This document shows positions 49,567 through 58,604 of a stretch of DNA of 64,000 nucleotides, piece after piece. Source of the DNA: CAZPBN01 sp964584935 (GTDB taxonomy: Bacteria > Acidobacteriota > Aminicenantia > Aminicenantales > Aminicenantaceae); contig CAZPBN010000002.1 in assembly GCA_964584935.1 (NCBI GenBank), positions 100,002 through 164,001 of the forward strand, written 5' to 3'. The notes beneath the pieces are model-generated. The model worked only from the letters and a program-made list of their open reading frames with translations, was not told the origin of the DNA and did not search any database. The position numbers and the translations under genes are program-made. Position 1 is the stretch's first letter, and every line of letters begins with the position of its first letter.

Positions 49567-51728
49567 ACTGGAATATATATTATAAATTTAGCTCCATGTG
49601 GTTTCAAGTTTTCAACATCAATGGCGCCGTTGTGCTCCATGATGATCTGGTGAACAATAGATAAACCCAGTCCTCTTCCTTTCTTTTTAGTTGAATAATT
49701 TGGAAAAAAAAGTTTTTCTTTGTCTTTGGTTGAAATTCCAGGACCTGAATCAGAAATTTCAATTTTTACTCTGTTTGTGGATTCCTGGTAAGAAGTGTTT
49801 ATTTTAACTTTTCCTTTTTTGTTCAAGGCGTCAATCGCATTATCAATGATATTGATAAAGACTCGTTTGATCTGTTCTTGATCAATCTGGATAGGAGATG
49901 GGACATCAGAAGAAAAGGAGACTTCAAATTCGATGTCTGAAAAGATGCCTTTGAAAATAGAAATCGTTTGTTCTATGAGCAAATGAATATCTGCTGGCTC
50001 TAAAGATATTTTGGGCATTCGGGCAAAATTGGAAAATTCATCAACCAGGGATTTTATAGTGTTGGCTTCTTGGATAACTGTTTGAGCTCCTTCCTTGATG
50101 ACTTTGTAATTATCTTTATGGTCTTTTTCCAGATTTTTCATTATTCTTTCGGCAGATAGCTGTATCGGAGTGAGAGGATTTTTAATTTCATGGGCAACAC
50201 GTTGGGCCACTTCTCTCCAGGTTGCAATTTTTTGAGCTTTAATGACCTGGGTGAGATCGTCAAGCACAATGATCACTCCGGTTGTGCTATTTTTTGCTCG
50301 TTTTAGCGGCGAAAGAGTAATAGCCAACGTCCGGCTATGACTGTTGAAATTTATATTTATTTCTCGTTCAGGAAGGTTATATTTGTTTTTTATTCCTGAC
50401 TGGATATTTTCCACAATCTCTTCATATCTCGGGGAATTGAAAAATTCTTTGTAACTTTTACCGATAGGATTTTTATCGAATAATTCCAGCATTTCTCTTG
50501 CTGAGGGATTTATCGTGGTGATGATTCCTTCTGTATCGAGAGTGATGACTCCCGTGGCAACATTGTTGAGTATGGTTTCAGTGTATTGTTTTCTGGCTTC
50601 CAGTTCAGTGGTTTTTTGAGCAATATTCAACCGGCTGTTTTTTAATGTGGATATCATTTGGTTGAATGAATCGATAAGGCTTCCTAACTCGTCAGATGCC
50701 GGATCTTTAACTCTAACATTTAAATTTCCCGAAGAGACTTTTTTGGTTGCTTGAACCAATTTTTCAATAGGGACTGTTATTCCTTTTGCCAGGCGGAAAC
50801 CGATCCAGCTGGCGGCAAAAATAATCAATATAGTGATAAAAACAAGAGATATAAGATAAAAAGATTCAAGAGGAGTTTTGTGTATTTTTAATTGTCGATA
50901 TCTTTGGACATAGGAAGTGATGTTGTTTATTCTTTGAGCATAATTTTGTGGTAAGAATTTTCCGGTCACAATCAACACTGTTCCTATATCAGAAATATTG
51001 AATGAGATTCCCCGTCGGATGATCTCGCCGTTTCCCATAGGATCAATGCTGCTAAACAGTTCTCCCAGATGAGCTCTTTTAACTATGTTGGCATCAAGGT
51101 CACGATAATCCCTGAAAGGAAGATTTGGATTGAGGTAGGAAAAGAGTTCTTCGTTGTTGAGGAAAACGGCAATTTCATCCAGGTCATATTCTTTGAGTTT
51201 TTCCCTTATGAATATTTTTAAAGGGGTGGTGCTTTGTTCATTAATAAGATTTTTTTCTTGAATGGTTTTACTTAATTGTTGGGCGTAATGGAATGTGATT
51301 TCTTTTTCATTTATATAGAAGCCGTCTGCAAGATTTTTTGTATCGCTCAGAATTTTATCTATGGGCGTTTTGAACAATGATTCGATATTTTTGTTTATCA
51401 AATCGCTGGCAAAGAAAAAAAACAAAAGCACGGGGATCAGGGAAAGAGCAGTGAAAAACATAAGAAGTTTGGTTTTGAAATGGGAGCCAACCACTTTTCT
51501 TTTTCTTTCCAGATAGAGTTTGATGAGATTTCTTCCGAATACGAATAAAACGATCAAAGAAAGGAGAAGAACAATAATAACCAGAGTGGAAAGAAGTATT
51601 CTTGTGGAGTATGTTGGTGAGAATTTTTGAACTTCACTGATAATGTATTGGATAATGAAAAAAAGTATGATCAAAAGGATCATAATAGCTCCGATAACTC
51701 GGGAAGCTTTCTGGTTAGATTCGTTCAT
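49563..51728 (-). CDS. ntrY: NtrY-like sensor histidine kinase
   Basis: 721 residues. Four N-terminal transmembrane helices (pairs about 12-65 and 88-110, 290-310 region) surround a periplasmic domain. Then come HAMP (about 312-365), a PAS domain (about 380-485), HisKA with phospho-acceptor His513 in Q-R-V-A-H-E-I-K-N-P-L-T-P, and an HATPase_c domain (D-N-A-I-D-A-L, D-S-G-P-G-I, K-G-R-G-L-G-L-S). This is the standard NtrY layout. It overlaps the rodZ-like gene at its start (4 bp) and ntrX at its end (4 bp). Linkage with ftsEX and rodZ suggests a role in envelope control rather than nitrogen (inference). Confidence 0.9.
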   Translation of the reverse strand: MNESNQKASRVIGAIMILLIILFFIIQYIISEVQKFSPTYSTRILLSTLVIIVLLLSLIVLFVFGRNLIKLYLERKRKVVGSHFKTKLLMFFTALSLIPVLLFFFFASDLINKNIESLFKTPIDKILSDTKNLADGFYINEKEITFHYAQQLSKTIQEKNLINEQSTTPLKIFIREKLKEYDLDEIAVFLNNEELFSYLNPNLPFRDYRDLDANIVKRAHLGELFSSIDPMGNGEIIRRGISFNISDIGTVLIVTGKFLPQNYAQRINNITSYVQRYRQLKIHKTPLESFYLISLVFITILIIFAASWIGFRLAKGITVPIEKLVQATKKVSSGNLNVRVKDPASDELGSLIDSFNQMISTLKNSRLNIAQKTTELEARKQYTETILNNVATGVITLDTEGIITTINPSAREMLELFDKNPIGKSYKEFFNSPRYEEIVENIQSGIKNKYNLPEREININFNSHSRTLAITLSPLKRAKNSTTGVIIVLDDLTQVIKAQKIATWREVAQRVAHEIKNPLTPIQLSAERIMKNLEKDHKDNYKVIKEGAQTVIQEANTIKSLVDEFSNFARMPKISLEPADIHLLIEQTISIFKGIFSDIEFEVSFSSDVPSPIQIDQEQIKRVFINIIDNAIDALNKKGKVKINTSYQESTNRVKIEISDSGPGISTKDKEKLFFPNYSTKKKGRGLGLSIVHQIIMEHNGAIDVENLKPHGAKFIIYIPV

Positions 51729-52432
51729 TTCATCACTTTTTCATTTTCTTTTAGGACTTTGTCTTTTTTTTCCGGATTATTTCCTTTTTTGATGAATTGA
51801 TGGTAATTATTCACCGTTATTCTTATATTTTTTTTATCCACACCGGAAAATCCTAATTTTTTGCCTTGTTTATTATTTATTTTGAAATTGATACCTCCAG
51901 CATTTCCCAGATTTAGGATGATTTCATGGAAAGCTTTAAATTTGAAGTGTTCTTCTGGTTTTTTTGTTCCCTCAACGACAATTTCACCGTCTGCAGTGAC
52001 TTGGAGCCAGGTTTCTTCTATGACGAAAATTTCCATTGTCAGGTTGGTTTTCGTATCACGGGAAATTAAATATAAAGAAAGAGAAATAAGAAGGAGAAAA
52101 ATTATAGAGATGCTGAAGTTTTTTAAAAAATTTTTAGTTTTGGGGTTATGGAAAAAATTTCTTTTTATATTTGTGTTTTTTTCTCCATTGTGATTTTTCT
52201 GTTTTAATTCTTGATAATATTTATCGAGGATTTCTTCTTCATCGAGACCTAAATATCTTGAGTAAGAACGAAGAATTCCCTTGATGTAAAATTCACCGGG
52301 GAGAGATTGCATTTGATTTTCTTCGACAGCTTTTAAAAATTTCAGGCTTATTCGGGTTGATTCAGAAGCCTCCGCAAGTGTTTTTCCTTTGGATTCTCTT
52401 TTTTGTTTGAGTTCTTCGCTTAAAGACGGCAT
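51725..52432 (-). CDS. RodZ-like HTH membrane protein with DUF4115
   Basis: 235 residues: an N-terminal Cro/CI-type helix-turn-helix (about 5-70, L-K-Q-K-R-E-S-K-G-K-T-L-A-E-A-S-E-S-T), a single transmembrane helix (about 107-125) and a periplasmic DUF4115-like beta domain (about 130-205: W-L-Q-V-T-A-D-G-E-I-V-V-E-G-T, G-N-A-G-G-I-N-F-K-I-N). RodZ proteins of this layout link MreB to the elongation machinery. The C-terminus is a lysine-rich tail. It overlaps ntrY by 4 bp and lies 69 bp after ftsX. Confidence 0.82.
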   Translation of the reverse strand: MPSLSEELKQKRESKGKTLAEASESTRISLKFLKAVEENQMQSLPGEFYIKGILRSYSRYLGLDEEEILDKYYQELKQKNHNGEKNTNIKRNFFHNPKTKNFLKNFSISIIFLLLISLSLYLISRDTKTNLTMEIFVIEETWLQVTADGEIVVEGTKKPEEHFKFKAFHEIILNLGNAGGINFKINNKQGKKLGFSGVDKKNIRITVNNYHQFIKKGNNPEKKDKVLKENEKVMK

Positions 52433-52501
52433 TTAATAGAATTTTATGTCAAGAATAAAAGTATGTCAATATACTGGAAAAGTGGAAATTTCCTTCATTT
52501 T

Positions 52502-53401
52502 TTACGTTTTCAAAAATTGAGTTATGGAAGTAAAGCTTCCAAAAAACCCAATAATAGCACCCCCGATAATGAGAGAAAAGCATTGAGAGAAAGACAGATA
52601 TCTGAAATTGATGAGTTCATTGAAAGCTCCAAGGGATTTCCCAAGATAGACAGGGAAAAGCTTTATAAGAATGAGCAATAAAACAAGGGAAATGCCTCCT
52701 CCTAAAATACCAAGGATGATTCCTTCCAGCAGGAATGGAATTCTGATATAAGTATTGGTTGCTCCGATCAGTCGAAGGATTTCGATTTCGTCTTTTCTCG
52801 CCATAACATTCAGTTTAACCACGTTTGATATAATGAATAAAGAAGCAAGACTCAATATTCCTCCCAGAAAAAACCCGATTGCTTTTGCCAGTTTGCTGAA
52901 TGATTCCATTTTATTAACCCATTCTTGGTTAAACTGGACTTCTTTGATCCCTTCGGTGTTTTTCATCTTATCTATAAAGAGAGTGAGATCATCTGAGTAG
53001 AGAATGTCATTTTTTAATGTAGCCTCAATAGAAGGAGGTAACGGATTGGATTCCAGATTTTCGATAACCCTTTCAAGATCGGGGAAATTGTTCAAAAAAT
53101 TTTCTAAAGCTTTTTCAGCTGATTTGAAATGATGATCATCAATGAGAGGGGATGATTGAAGCAGGCTTTCAATACTATTTATCCTGTCCTTTGGAATGTC
53201 TTTTTCAAGAAAAAACACAATGATCATATTTTCAGAGAATTTTTTTGCTAAATATTGCAGATTGTTGGAAAGAGAAAGAAAAATACCAAAAACAAGAAAA
53301 GAAAAGCAAATAATGGAGATGGAAAAAACATTGCGGACTTTATACTGCCATAGATTGTTGAGAGTCTCTTTGATAAAATGCTCTATTTTTTTGATGATCA
53401 G
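52502..53401 (-). CDS. ftsX: Cell-division ABC permease FtsX, non-AUG start
   Basis: The first ATG (53227) would give a 241-residue protein lacking the first transmembrane helix. The frame continues upstream in perfect FtsX style: a basic N-terminus with W-Q-Y-K-V-R-N-V, then a hydrophobic helix (I-I-C-F-S-F-L-V-F-G-I-F-L). The upstream limit is the ftsE stop, where only CTG (53401-53399, sharing CTGA with that stop) or ATT (53404-53402) can start, with AAAGGAA just upstream. From CTG the protein has 299 residues and four helices, the family norm. The large periplasmic loop and the C-terminal three-helix permease domain with E-I-E-I-L-R-L-I-G-A-T are intact. FtsX activates wall hydrolases with FtsE. 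Confidence 0.85.
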   Translation of the reverse strand: MIIKKIEHFIKETLNNLWQYKVRNVFSISIICFSFLVFGIFLSLSNNLQYLAKKFSENMIIVFFLEKDIPKDRINSIESLLQSSPLIDDHHFKSAEKALENFLNNFPDLERVIENLESNPLPPSIEATLKNDILYSDDLTLFIDKMKNTEGIKEVQFNQEWVNKMESFSKLAKAIGFFLGGILSLASLFIISNVVKLNVMARKDEIEILRLIGATNTYIRIPFLLEGIILGILGGGISLVLLLILIKLFPVYLGKSLGAFNELINFRYLSFSQCFSLIIGGAIIGFFGSFTSITQFLKT

Positions 53402-54063
53402 AATGTTTCCTTTCTCAGTAATTTTCCTTTGTATAGAAAAAGAATATTGTTTCCAAAATGGCGAATAAGCTCTCTGTCATGGGTGCATATAATGACCGTT
53501 GCTCCCTGCTTGTTTATTTCATTAAATAGGCTCATGATTTCAAAAGCCAATTCAGGATCGAGATTTCCTGTCGGTTCATCCGCAAGAATGATTTTCGGAT
53601 TGTTCACAATAGCTCTGGCAATAGCTAATCTTTGTTGTTCTCCATAAGATAAATGAGAGGGATATTCCCAGATTTTGTTGTGAAGGTTTACCATGTGTAA
53701 AGCGTTAAAAACTTTTTTCTTCAGTTCTTTTTGTTGAAATCCCAGCACTTGGAGAACAATGGACACATTATCGAATACTTTTTTATGGAAAAGGAGACGG
53801 AAATCCTGGAACACAATACCCATTATCCTTCTTAGTTGATATATTTTATGGTCTGGAATTTTCTGAATGTTTTTTCCATTGATAATGATTTGTCCATGGG
53901 TGGGAAGGATGCCTCTAAAAATGATATTCAATAGGGTTGTTTTTCCGGATCCACTGGGCCCGGTTACGAAATAAAAATCTCCTTCTTTAGCATGAAAACT
54001 GATATCGGAAAGAGCCCAATCAGGTTTCTGATATTGTTTCCCTATTTTGTATAATTCAATCAT
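53398..54063 (-). CDS. ftsE: Cell-division ABC ATPase FtsE
   Basis: 221 residues, the standard size. Walker A G-P-S-G-S-G-K-T-T (36-44), Q loop V-F-Q-D-F-R-L-L, signature L-S-Y-G-E-Q-Q-R, Walker B I-I-L-A-D-E-P and H loop C-T-H-D are all intact. The signature has Tyr in place of the usual Gly in LSGGE, a conservative variation at that position. FtsE drives FtsX in septal wall remodelling. Its stop overlaps the ftsX start region. It lies 97 bp after the 58-residue membrane protein. Confidence 0.94.
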   Translation of the reverse strand: MIELYKIGKQYQKPDWALSDISFHAKEGDFYFVTGPSGSGKTTLLNIIFRGILPTHGQIIINGKNIQKIPDHKIYQLRRIMGIVFQDFRLLFHKKVFDNVSIVLQVLGFQQKELKKKVFNALHMVNLHNKIWEYPSHLSYGEQQRLAIARAIVNNPKIILADEPTGNLDPELAFEIMSLFNEINKQGATVIICTHDRELIRHFGNNILFLYKGKLLRKETF

Positions 54064-54160
54064 TTACAAAACGGCTTTTATATGGATTCTTTCTATATAA
54101 TAAAGGTAAATGTGATATTCTTTCAATGCTTTTTTTATATTGGGGAGAGAATTGGGTTGT

Positions 54161-54337
54161 TTAAAAAAACAGATACATGAACCATCCGAAAAGAATAGCC
54201 CCAACAACCATAGAAAAAAATAAGAAAAGAAAGTATTTGATTTGTTCTTTCTTTTTGTTCCTTCGGATAAGAGTAAGAACCACGCTCACAAATAGCGCAT
54301 ATATGATCATAGATATCAAATGACTTTTAAGTATCAT
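54161..54337 (-). CDS. Small two-helix membrane protein (58 residues)
   Basis: This gene was found by reading the spacer between ftsE and the DUF6677-like gene. It encodes 58 residues starting MILKSHLISMIIYALF, with a first hydrophobic helix (about 7-23), a strongly basic loop (RRNKKKEQIK) and a second helix (about 36-56) ending YLFF. The positive-inside loop predicts both termini outside. Its ATG overlaps the TGA of the upstream gene (ATGA), the usual sign of translational coupling, and no stop interrupts it. The pairing with the DUF6677-like protein suggests a complex (inference). I do not recognise the family. Confidence 0.7.
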   Translation of the reverse strand: MILKSHLISMIIYALFVSVVLTLIRRNKKKEQIKYFLFLFFSMVVGAILFGWFMYLFF

Positions 54338-54702
54338 TCTTTTTTCCCTCTGGCAATATCAAAAGCATCCAGAGCGACGAGGTAATTAAGCAGTCCTGCT
54401 CCTGCAATATAAGTCGTTCCAAATTCATAGGTGGTCTTGTGAAGTTCTCCGATTCCTATGGATGTGAACCGGGAAATGATATAAAGAAGACCATTTCCTA
54501 TATCTGAAAAGAACGCCAGGATAGTCAAAGGATTTTTTGTCTGGAAGGAATATATTTTACCTCCCATAAATAAACCCAGTAAGGTCATTCCCAGGATGCA
54601 GGAGAAAAATATGACTCCCTTGATATGCTTTTTCAGATATATATGTCCTAAGCCTGGAACTAGCAATCCTAGTATAAGCGAAGCAATGGAATTTTTAGTC
54701 AT
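54334..54702 (-). CDS. DUF6677-like multi-pass membrane protein
   Basis: 122 residues with three or four hydrophobic segments. The opening I-L-G-L-L-V-P-G-L-G-H-I-Y-L-K-K-x-x-K-G-V-I-F-F resembles TM2/DUF6677 membrane proteins, and the end G-A-G-L-L-N-Y-L-V-A-L-D-A-F-D-I-A matches the second conserved block of DUF6677. I associate that family chiefly with Acidobacteriota, which is one reason for the taxonomic suggestion. The function is unknown. It is the first gene of the unit continuing through the 58-residue protein to ftsE, and is divergent from the porin gene. Confidence 0.7.
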   Translation of the reverse strand: MTKNSIASLILGLLVPGLGHIYLKKHIKGVIFFSCILGMTLLGLFMGGKIYSFQTKNPLTILAFFSDIGNGLLYIISRFTSIGIGELHKTTYEFGTTYIAGAGLLNYLVALDAFDIARGKKE

Positions 54703-54762
54703 TTTTTTTAAGGATTATCATAATAGAAAAGATTCACTAAATCAAGGAATTTAATTTATAAG

Positions 54763-54791
54763 TTGTTAGATGTTGTTTGTTACTTTATAAT
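54763..54791 (+). promoter_or_regulatory. Sigma70 promoter of the porin gene
   Basis: TTGTTA (54763-54768), 17 bp, and a perfect TATAAT (54786-54791). The predicted start near 54798 is only about five bases before the ATG at 54803, so the mRNA would be almost leaderless; no ribosome-binding site is visible. Confidence 0.7.
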
Positions 54792-54802
54792 ATTGAAACA
54801 AG

Positions 54803-55816
54803 ATGAAAGTCAGGATATTTATACTCATATTTGTTTTGAATGCAGTCTTCTTAGCAGCTCAGAATAATACCAATGTATATCTTTCTTTTGAGTTTGCCAA
54901 AGGACAGGAAGGAACATCTTTATATGATGGGACATTCACCAACTCTGCGCTGGGTTTGATGTTTACCGGCAATATAAAGGAACAAAAAGTAGGATACAAT
55001 GCTGAAGTGAAAATCAACGGGAATGCTGGGTTTGAGGTGATTCAGGCGCTGGCAAGTTTCAACATCCAGAATTATGCTAATATAAAAGCAGGCCTCTTTT
55101 TGGTTCCTTTTGGAGGATACAACACATCTAGCCGGCCTTTTCAGACGATGCTCATAAATAGACCCCTTAATGTGGAACATTTTTATCCGTCCAATTGGAG
55201 AGATATAGGAATTTTATTCGAGGGACAATACAAAAGTATTTTTTATTCAGCCTATGTGGGAAATGGACTCAGAGAAGGAGAAAATCTAAACAGCGGACAG
55301 CAATTCAGGGATAATAATAAAGATAAAGGAAAAGGCGGCCGGATCGGATTGTCTTTAAGTGAAGAATTCAATATAGCCTATTCCCATTATAGAGGGAAGT
55401 GTGATGAAGAAAACAGCCGCAACATTGTGCTTCGTGGAGTTGACTTGATGTGGTCATCTCAGGAATATATTGTCCGGGGAGAGTACATCCAGGGACAAAT
55501 TGAGAATCCGGACGGTTATTCAAAGGGAGAAGCAAAAGGGTATTTTGTAGAAGTGGGGATTGATTTATTGGGAGTGAGGCCGGTGGTAAGTTTCCAGCAG
55601 TACGAATATGAAGATATGTTTCACGGTTCTGATTTTTCAAATGAAGAGAATCCCGGTTCGGGCATTTCAGAAAAGAGCAGCCGCTGGACAATCGGTCTTG
55701 TTTATTTTTTAAAAGAAAACGTATTGATCAAACTTGAATATGATCTCAATAAGAAAGATGAAGAGGATGATCCCAAAAATAATGTGTTTCTTTTTCAGTT
55801 AGCATTGACTTTCTAA
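54803..55816 (+). CDS. Porin-like outer-membrane beta-barrel protein
   Basis: 337 residues with a signal peptide (core about 4-18, ending FLAAQ). The mature protein alternates hydrophobic and polar residues in many short strands, has Gly/Asn/Asp-rich turns, and ends in F-L-F-Q-L-A-L-T-F, with the terminal Phe typical of BAM substrates. Segments such as K-A-G-L-F-L-V-P-F-G-G-Y and N-R-P-L resemble phosphate-selective porin O/P-type barrels. The permeant is unknown. It is a single gene with a strong promoter and a nearly absent 5' leader. Confidence 0.75.
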   Translation: MKVRIFILIFVLNAVFLAAQNNTNVYLSFEFAKGQEGTSLYDGTFTNSALGLMFTGNIKEQKVGYNAEVKINGNAGFEVIQALASFNIQNYANIKAGLFLVPFGGYNTSSRPFQTMLINRPLNVEHFYPSNWRDIGILFEGQYKSIFYSAYVGNGLREGENLNSGQQFRDNNKDKGKGGRIGLSLSEEFNIAYSHYRGKCDEENSRNIVLRGVDLMWSSQEYIVRGEYIQGQIENPDGYSKGEAKGYFVEVGIDLLGVRPVVSFQQYEYEDMFHGSDFSNEENPGSGISEKSSRWTIGLVYFLKENVLIKLEYDLNKKDEEDDPKNNVFLFQLALTF

Positions 55817-55926
55817 AGGAGGACTTCAATTCACTTCTTTCTTGTCTTTCACCGGCGCTTCTGGTAAAATTTTCTATTAAACAGTTTAAATCCCAAATTT
55901 TAGTGTCTTATTTCCAGAGGTGATTT

Positions 55927-57252
55927 ATGGCTAATTTGCTGGTTGTTGGTATGCAGTGGGGAGATGAAGGAAAAGGAAAAATCATTGATCTTCTTGCCCC
56001 TTCTTTTGATATAGTAGCTCGCTATCAAGGGGGGCACAATGCCGGGCACACTGTATGGATCAATGGAAAAAAAATTGTTCTGCATCTGATCCCGTCGGGA
56101 ATTCTTCGTCCGGGGAAGCTGTGTGTCATTGGAAATGGAGTGGTGGTCGATTTGAAATCCCTTCTTGAAGAAATGAATATGCTGAAAAGATTGGGTATTG
56201 ATCTGGATGATAATTTAGCCATTAGCAAGAATGCTCATCTTGTTTTTCCTTATCACGGGGCATTGGAAAAGATCAACGAAGATAGGAAAGGAGAGAAAAA
56301 AATCGGAACCACTTTAAGGGGTATCGGGCCCTGTTATGAAGATAAAATGGCAAGAATCGGGATTAGAGCCGGCGATCTTCTGGATTTATCGATACTAAAA
56401 GAGAAGATTGAAGAAAATGTCAAAGAGAAAAACAAGAGATTCAAACTACACAATCATGATTTGTTTGATTCGGCGTCTATCTATAAAGAATATGCTTCTT
56501 ATGCATCCCAATTTAAAAAATATATAAAAGATATCTCATTTCTACTCCATGAAAGGATGGCGCGGGGAGACAGGGTGCTTTTTGAAGGAGCTCAGGGAAC
56601 CCTCCTGGATATCGATCATGGGAACTATCCCTATGTCACCTCATCCAATTCTTCGGCAGGAGGAGTTTGTACAGGATTAGGGATTCCTCCCGGAAAAGTG
56701 GATGCTGTTATTGGAGTCACCAAATCTTATACCACAAGAGTGGGAGAAGGCTCTTTTCCCACCGAAATCTCCGGGACACAGGGTCAATATCTTTTGAGAA
56801 AAGGAAATGAATTTGGAGCGACAACAGGACGGCCGCGGCGTTGCGGATGGTTTGATGGAATGGCTGTTTCCCATTCCTGCCGGATCAATGGAATAGAAAA
56901 AATTGCTCTCACCAAGCCGGATGTTCTGGACGGAATTGAGGAAATAATGGTATGCACGGGTTATGAGTATAAAGGGAAAAAATTGAAAAGCTTTCCCCTA
57001 GAAACCTGGATTTTAGATAAAATAGTCCCTCAGTATAAGAAAATACGCGGTTGGAAAAAACCGGTCGAAAATGTGAGGGATTATCAGTCATTCCCTCAAA
57101 ATTTTAAGGATTATATAAAATTCATTGAAGATTTGATTCAGACAAAAGTGGTTATTATATCAACGGGCAAGGAAAGAAATGATACTGTTTTAATAGATGA
57201 TGGGTTGAAAGACATGGTGGATCTGAAAAAAATCTATTCAAATTTTCAATGA
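55927..57252 (+). CDS. purA: Adenylosuccinate synthetase
   Basis: 441 residues, the expected size. PurA joins IMP and aspartate with GTP in AMP synthesis. The P-loop Q-W-G-D-E-G-K-G-K (10-18) with catalytic Asp, G-G-H-N-A-G-H-T-V (39-47), G-I-G-P-C-Y, E-G-A-Q-G-T-L-L-D-I-D-H-G-N-Y-P-Y-V-T-S-S and V-T-K-S-Y-T-T-R-V-G-E-G are all intact. AGAGG lies before the ATG. The alanine racemase gene follows 31 bp later in the same direction. Confidence 0.97.
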   Translation: MANLLVVGMQWGDEGKGKIIDLLAPSFDIVARYQGGHNAGHTVWINGKKIVLHLIPSGILRPGKLCVIGNGVVVDLKSLLEEMNMLKRLGIDLDDNLAISKNAHLVFPYHGALEKINEDRKGEKKIGTTLRGIGPCYEDKMARIGIRAGDLLDLSILKEKIEENVKEKNKRFKLHNHDLFDSASIYKEYASYASQFKKYIKDISFLLHERMARGDRVLFEGAQGTLLDIDHGNYPYVTSSNSSAGGVCTGLGIPPGKVDAVIGVTKSYTTRVGEGSFPTEISGTQGQYLLRKGNEFGATTGRPRRCGWFDGMAVSHSCRINGIEKIALTKPDVLDGIEEIMVCTGYEYKGKKLKSFPLETWILDKIVPQYKKIRGWKKPVENVRDYQSFPQNFKDYIKFIEDLIQTKVVIISTGKERNDTVLIDDGLKDMVDLKKIYSNFQ

Positions 57253-57283
57253 ACCGTTTTGTTTTTTCTGGATTGCACTCAAA

Positions 57284-58429
57284 ATGAATGACAATTTACT
57301 GCAGTGGATAGAGATTGACAGTTCAGCCCTTGATCACAATATAAAAAAGATAAGAACAGTGATCGGCGCTGATAAAAAGCTTTTGGTTCTGGTCAAAGCC
57401 AATGCTTATGGTCACGGTATCGTTGAAATATCCAGACTGGCTCTAAAAAGCGGTGCGGATTGGCTGGGGGTTCATTCCATCGAAGAAGGAATTCTCCTTC
57501 GCAAACAGGGATTTGACTGTCCTATTCTTATTGTCGGATACGTACCTTTGATTCGATTAGAAGAAGCGGTTAAGGGAGATTTAAAGCTCACCGTCTATAA
57601 TATTGAAACCATCGAAAGATTGGCATCTGTATGCCATTCCCTGAAGAAAAAAGCATTTCTCCATCTGAAGCTGGAAACCGGCACTCACCGTCAAGGTATC
57701 AACAAAAGAGATGTCTTATCATTTGTAAGAAAAATTAAAGAGAATCCTTATCTGGTTGCAGAGGGGATTTCTTCTCACTTTGCGAATATCGAGGATACAA
57801 CTGATCACAGTTATGCTAAATTACAAAAAGAAAATTTCAACAGAACACTTCACCAGTTAGAGAAAAACAAAATTGCTATTCCCCTGAAACATATGTCTTG
57901 CACAGCCTCTGCCATTCTTTTCAAAGAGACTCACTTTAATATGGTTCGAACGGGAATAGGGATCTATGGATTATGGCCTTCAAAACAGACTTATCTTTCC
58001 TCTCTTCTCAATAAAGGAAAACCTATTGGATTGAAGCCTGTTCTTTCCTGGAAAACCAGGATTGCCCAGATAAAGGATGTTCCTGAAGGAGCCTATATTG
58101 GATATGGATGCACCTACCGGACGACGCGGAGAACCAAACTAGCCGTTCTGCCTGTCGGATACTATGACGGCTATAGCCGCAGTCTGTCCAACCGTTCTCA
58201 TGTTATTGTCAAAGGGAAAAGAGCCCCCTTAAGAGGACGGGTGGCTATGAATTTTATAGTGGTTGATGTGACCGATATCGAGGGAGTCCAATTGGAGGAT
58301 GAAGCTGTGCTTTTAGGAAAAGAGGGGAAAGAAACCGTATCAGCCGATTATCTGGCTTCTCTTATTGGCACCATTAATTATGAAATCGTGACCCGTATCA
58401 ATCCAAAAATACCGAGAATCGTCAAATAA
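57284..58429 (+). CDS. alr: Alanine racemase
   Basis: 381 residues. Alr makes D-alanine for peptidoglycan. The PLP lysine is Lys38 in L-V-L-V-K-A-N-A-Y-G-H-G, and the second catalytic base is in the I-G-Y-G-C-T-Y-R-T block near 265-273. R-T-G-I-G-I-Y-G and V-A-M-N-F-I-V-V-D-V-T, the lysine-carbamate/inhibitor region, are also typical. It lies 31 bp after purA and probably shares its transcript. A weak 7-bp hairpin (AATAAGG/CCTTATT) begins at its stop codon. Confidence 0.95.
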   Translation: MNDNLLQWIEIDSSALDHNIKKIRTVIGADKKLLVLVKANAYGHGIVEISRLALKSGADWLGVHSIEEGILLRKQGFDCPILIVGYVPLIRLEEAVKGDLKLTVYNIETIERLASVCHSLKKKAFLHLKLETGTHRQGINKRDVLSFVRKIKENPYLVAEGISSHFANIEDTTDHSYAKLQKENFNRTLHQLEKNKIAIPLKHMSCTASAILFKETHFNMVRTGIGIYGLWPSKQTYLSSLLNKGKPIGLKPVLSWKTRIAQIKDVPEGAYIGYGCTYRTTRRTKLAVLPVGYYDGYSRSLSNRSHVIVKGKRAPLRGRVAMNFIVVDVTDIEGVQLEDEAVLLGKEGKETVSADYLASLIGTINYEIVTRINPKIPRIVK

Positions 58430-58604
58430 ATAAGGGTCATTCCTTATTGTTTGGACGGGTAGAGATAAATCGTTCGGGGTTGGGATGGATAGAAGGATTT
58501 TTGAAATAAGAGACATTGCAAAGAATGAGAAAAAAGGAAAGAGATTTCCCTGAAAACAATCCGGACTGGTTGTTGTTTACTTTGTATTTTTTAGGCGGCC
58601 AGGC

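Noticed and set aside
58429..58448. AATAAGG/CCTTATT hairpin at the alr stop as a terminator
   Set aside because: Seven weak pairs and no T-run; termination is possible but not supported.
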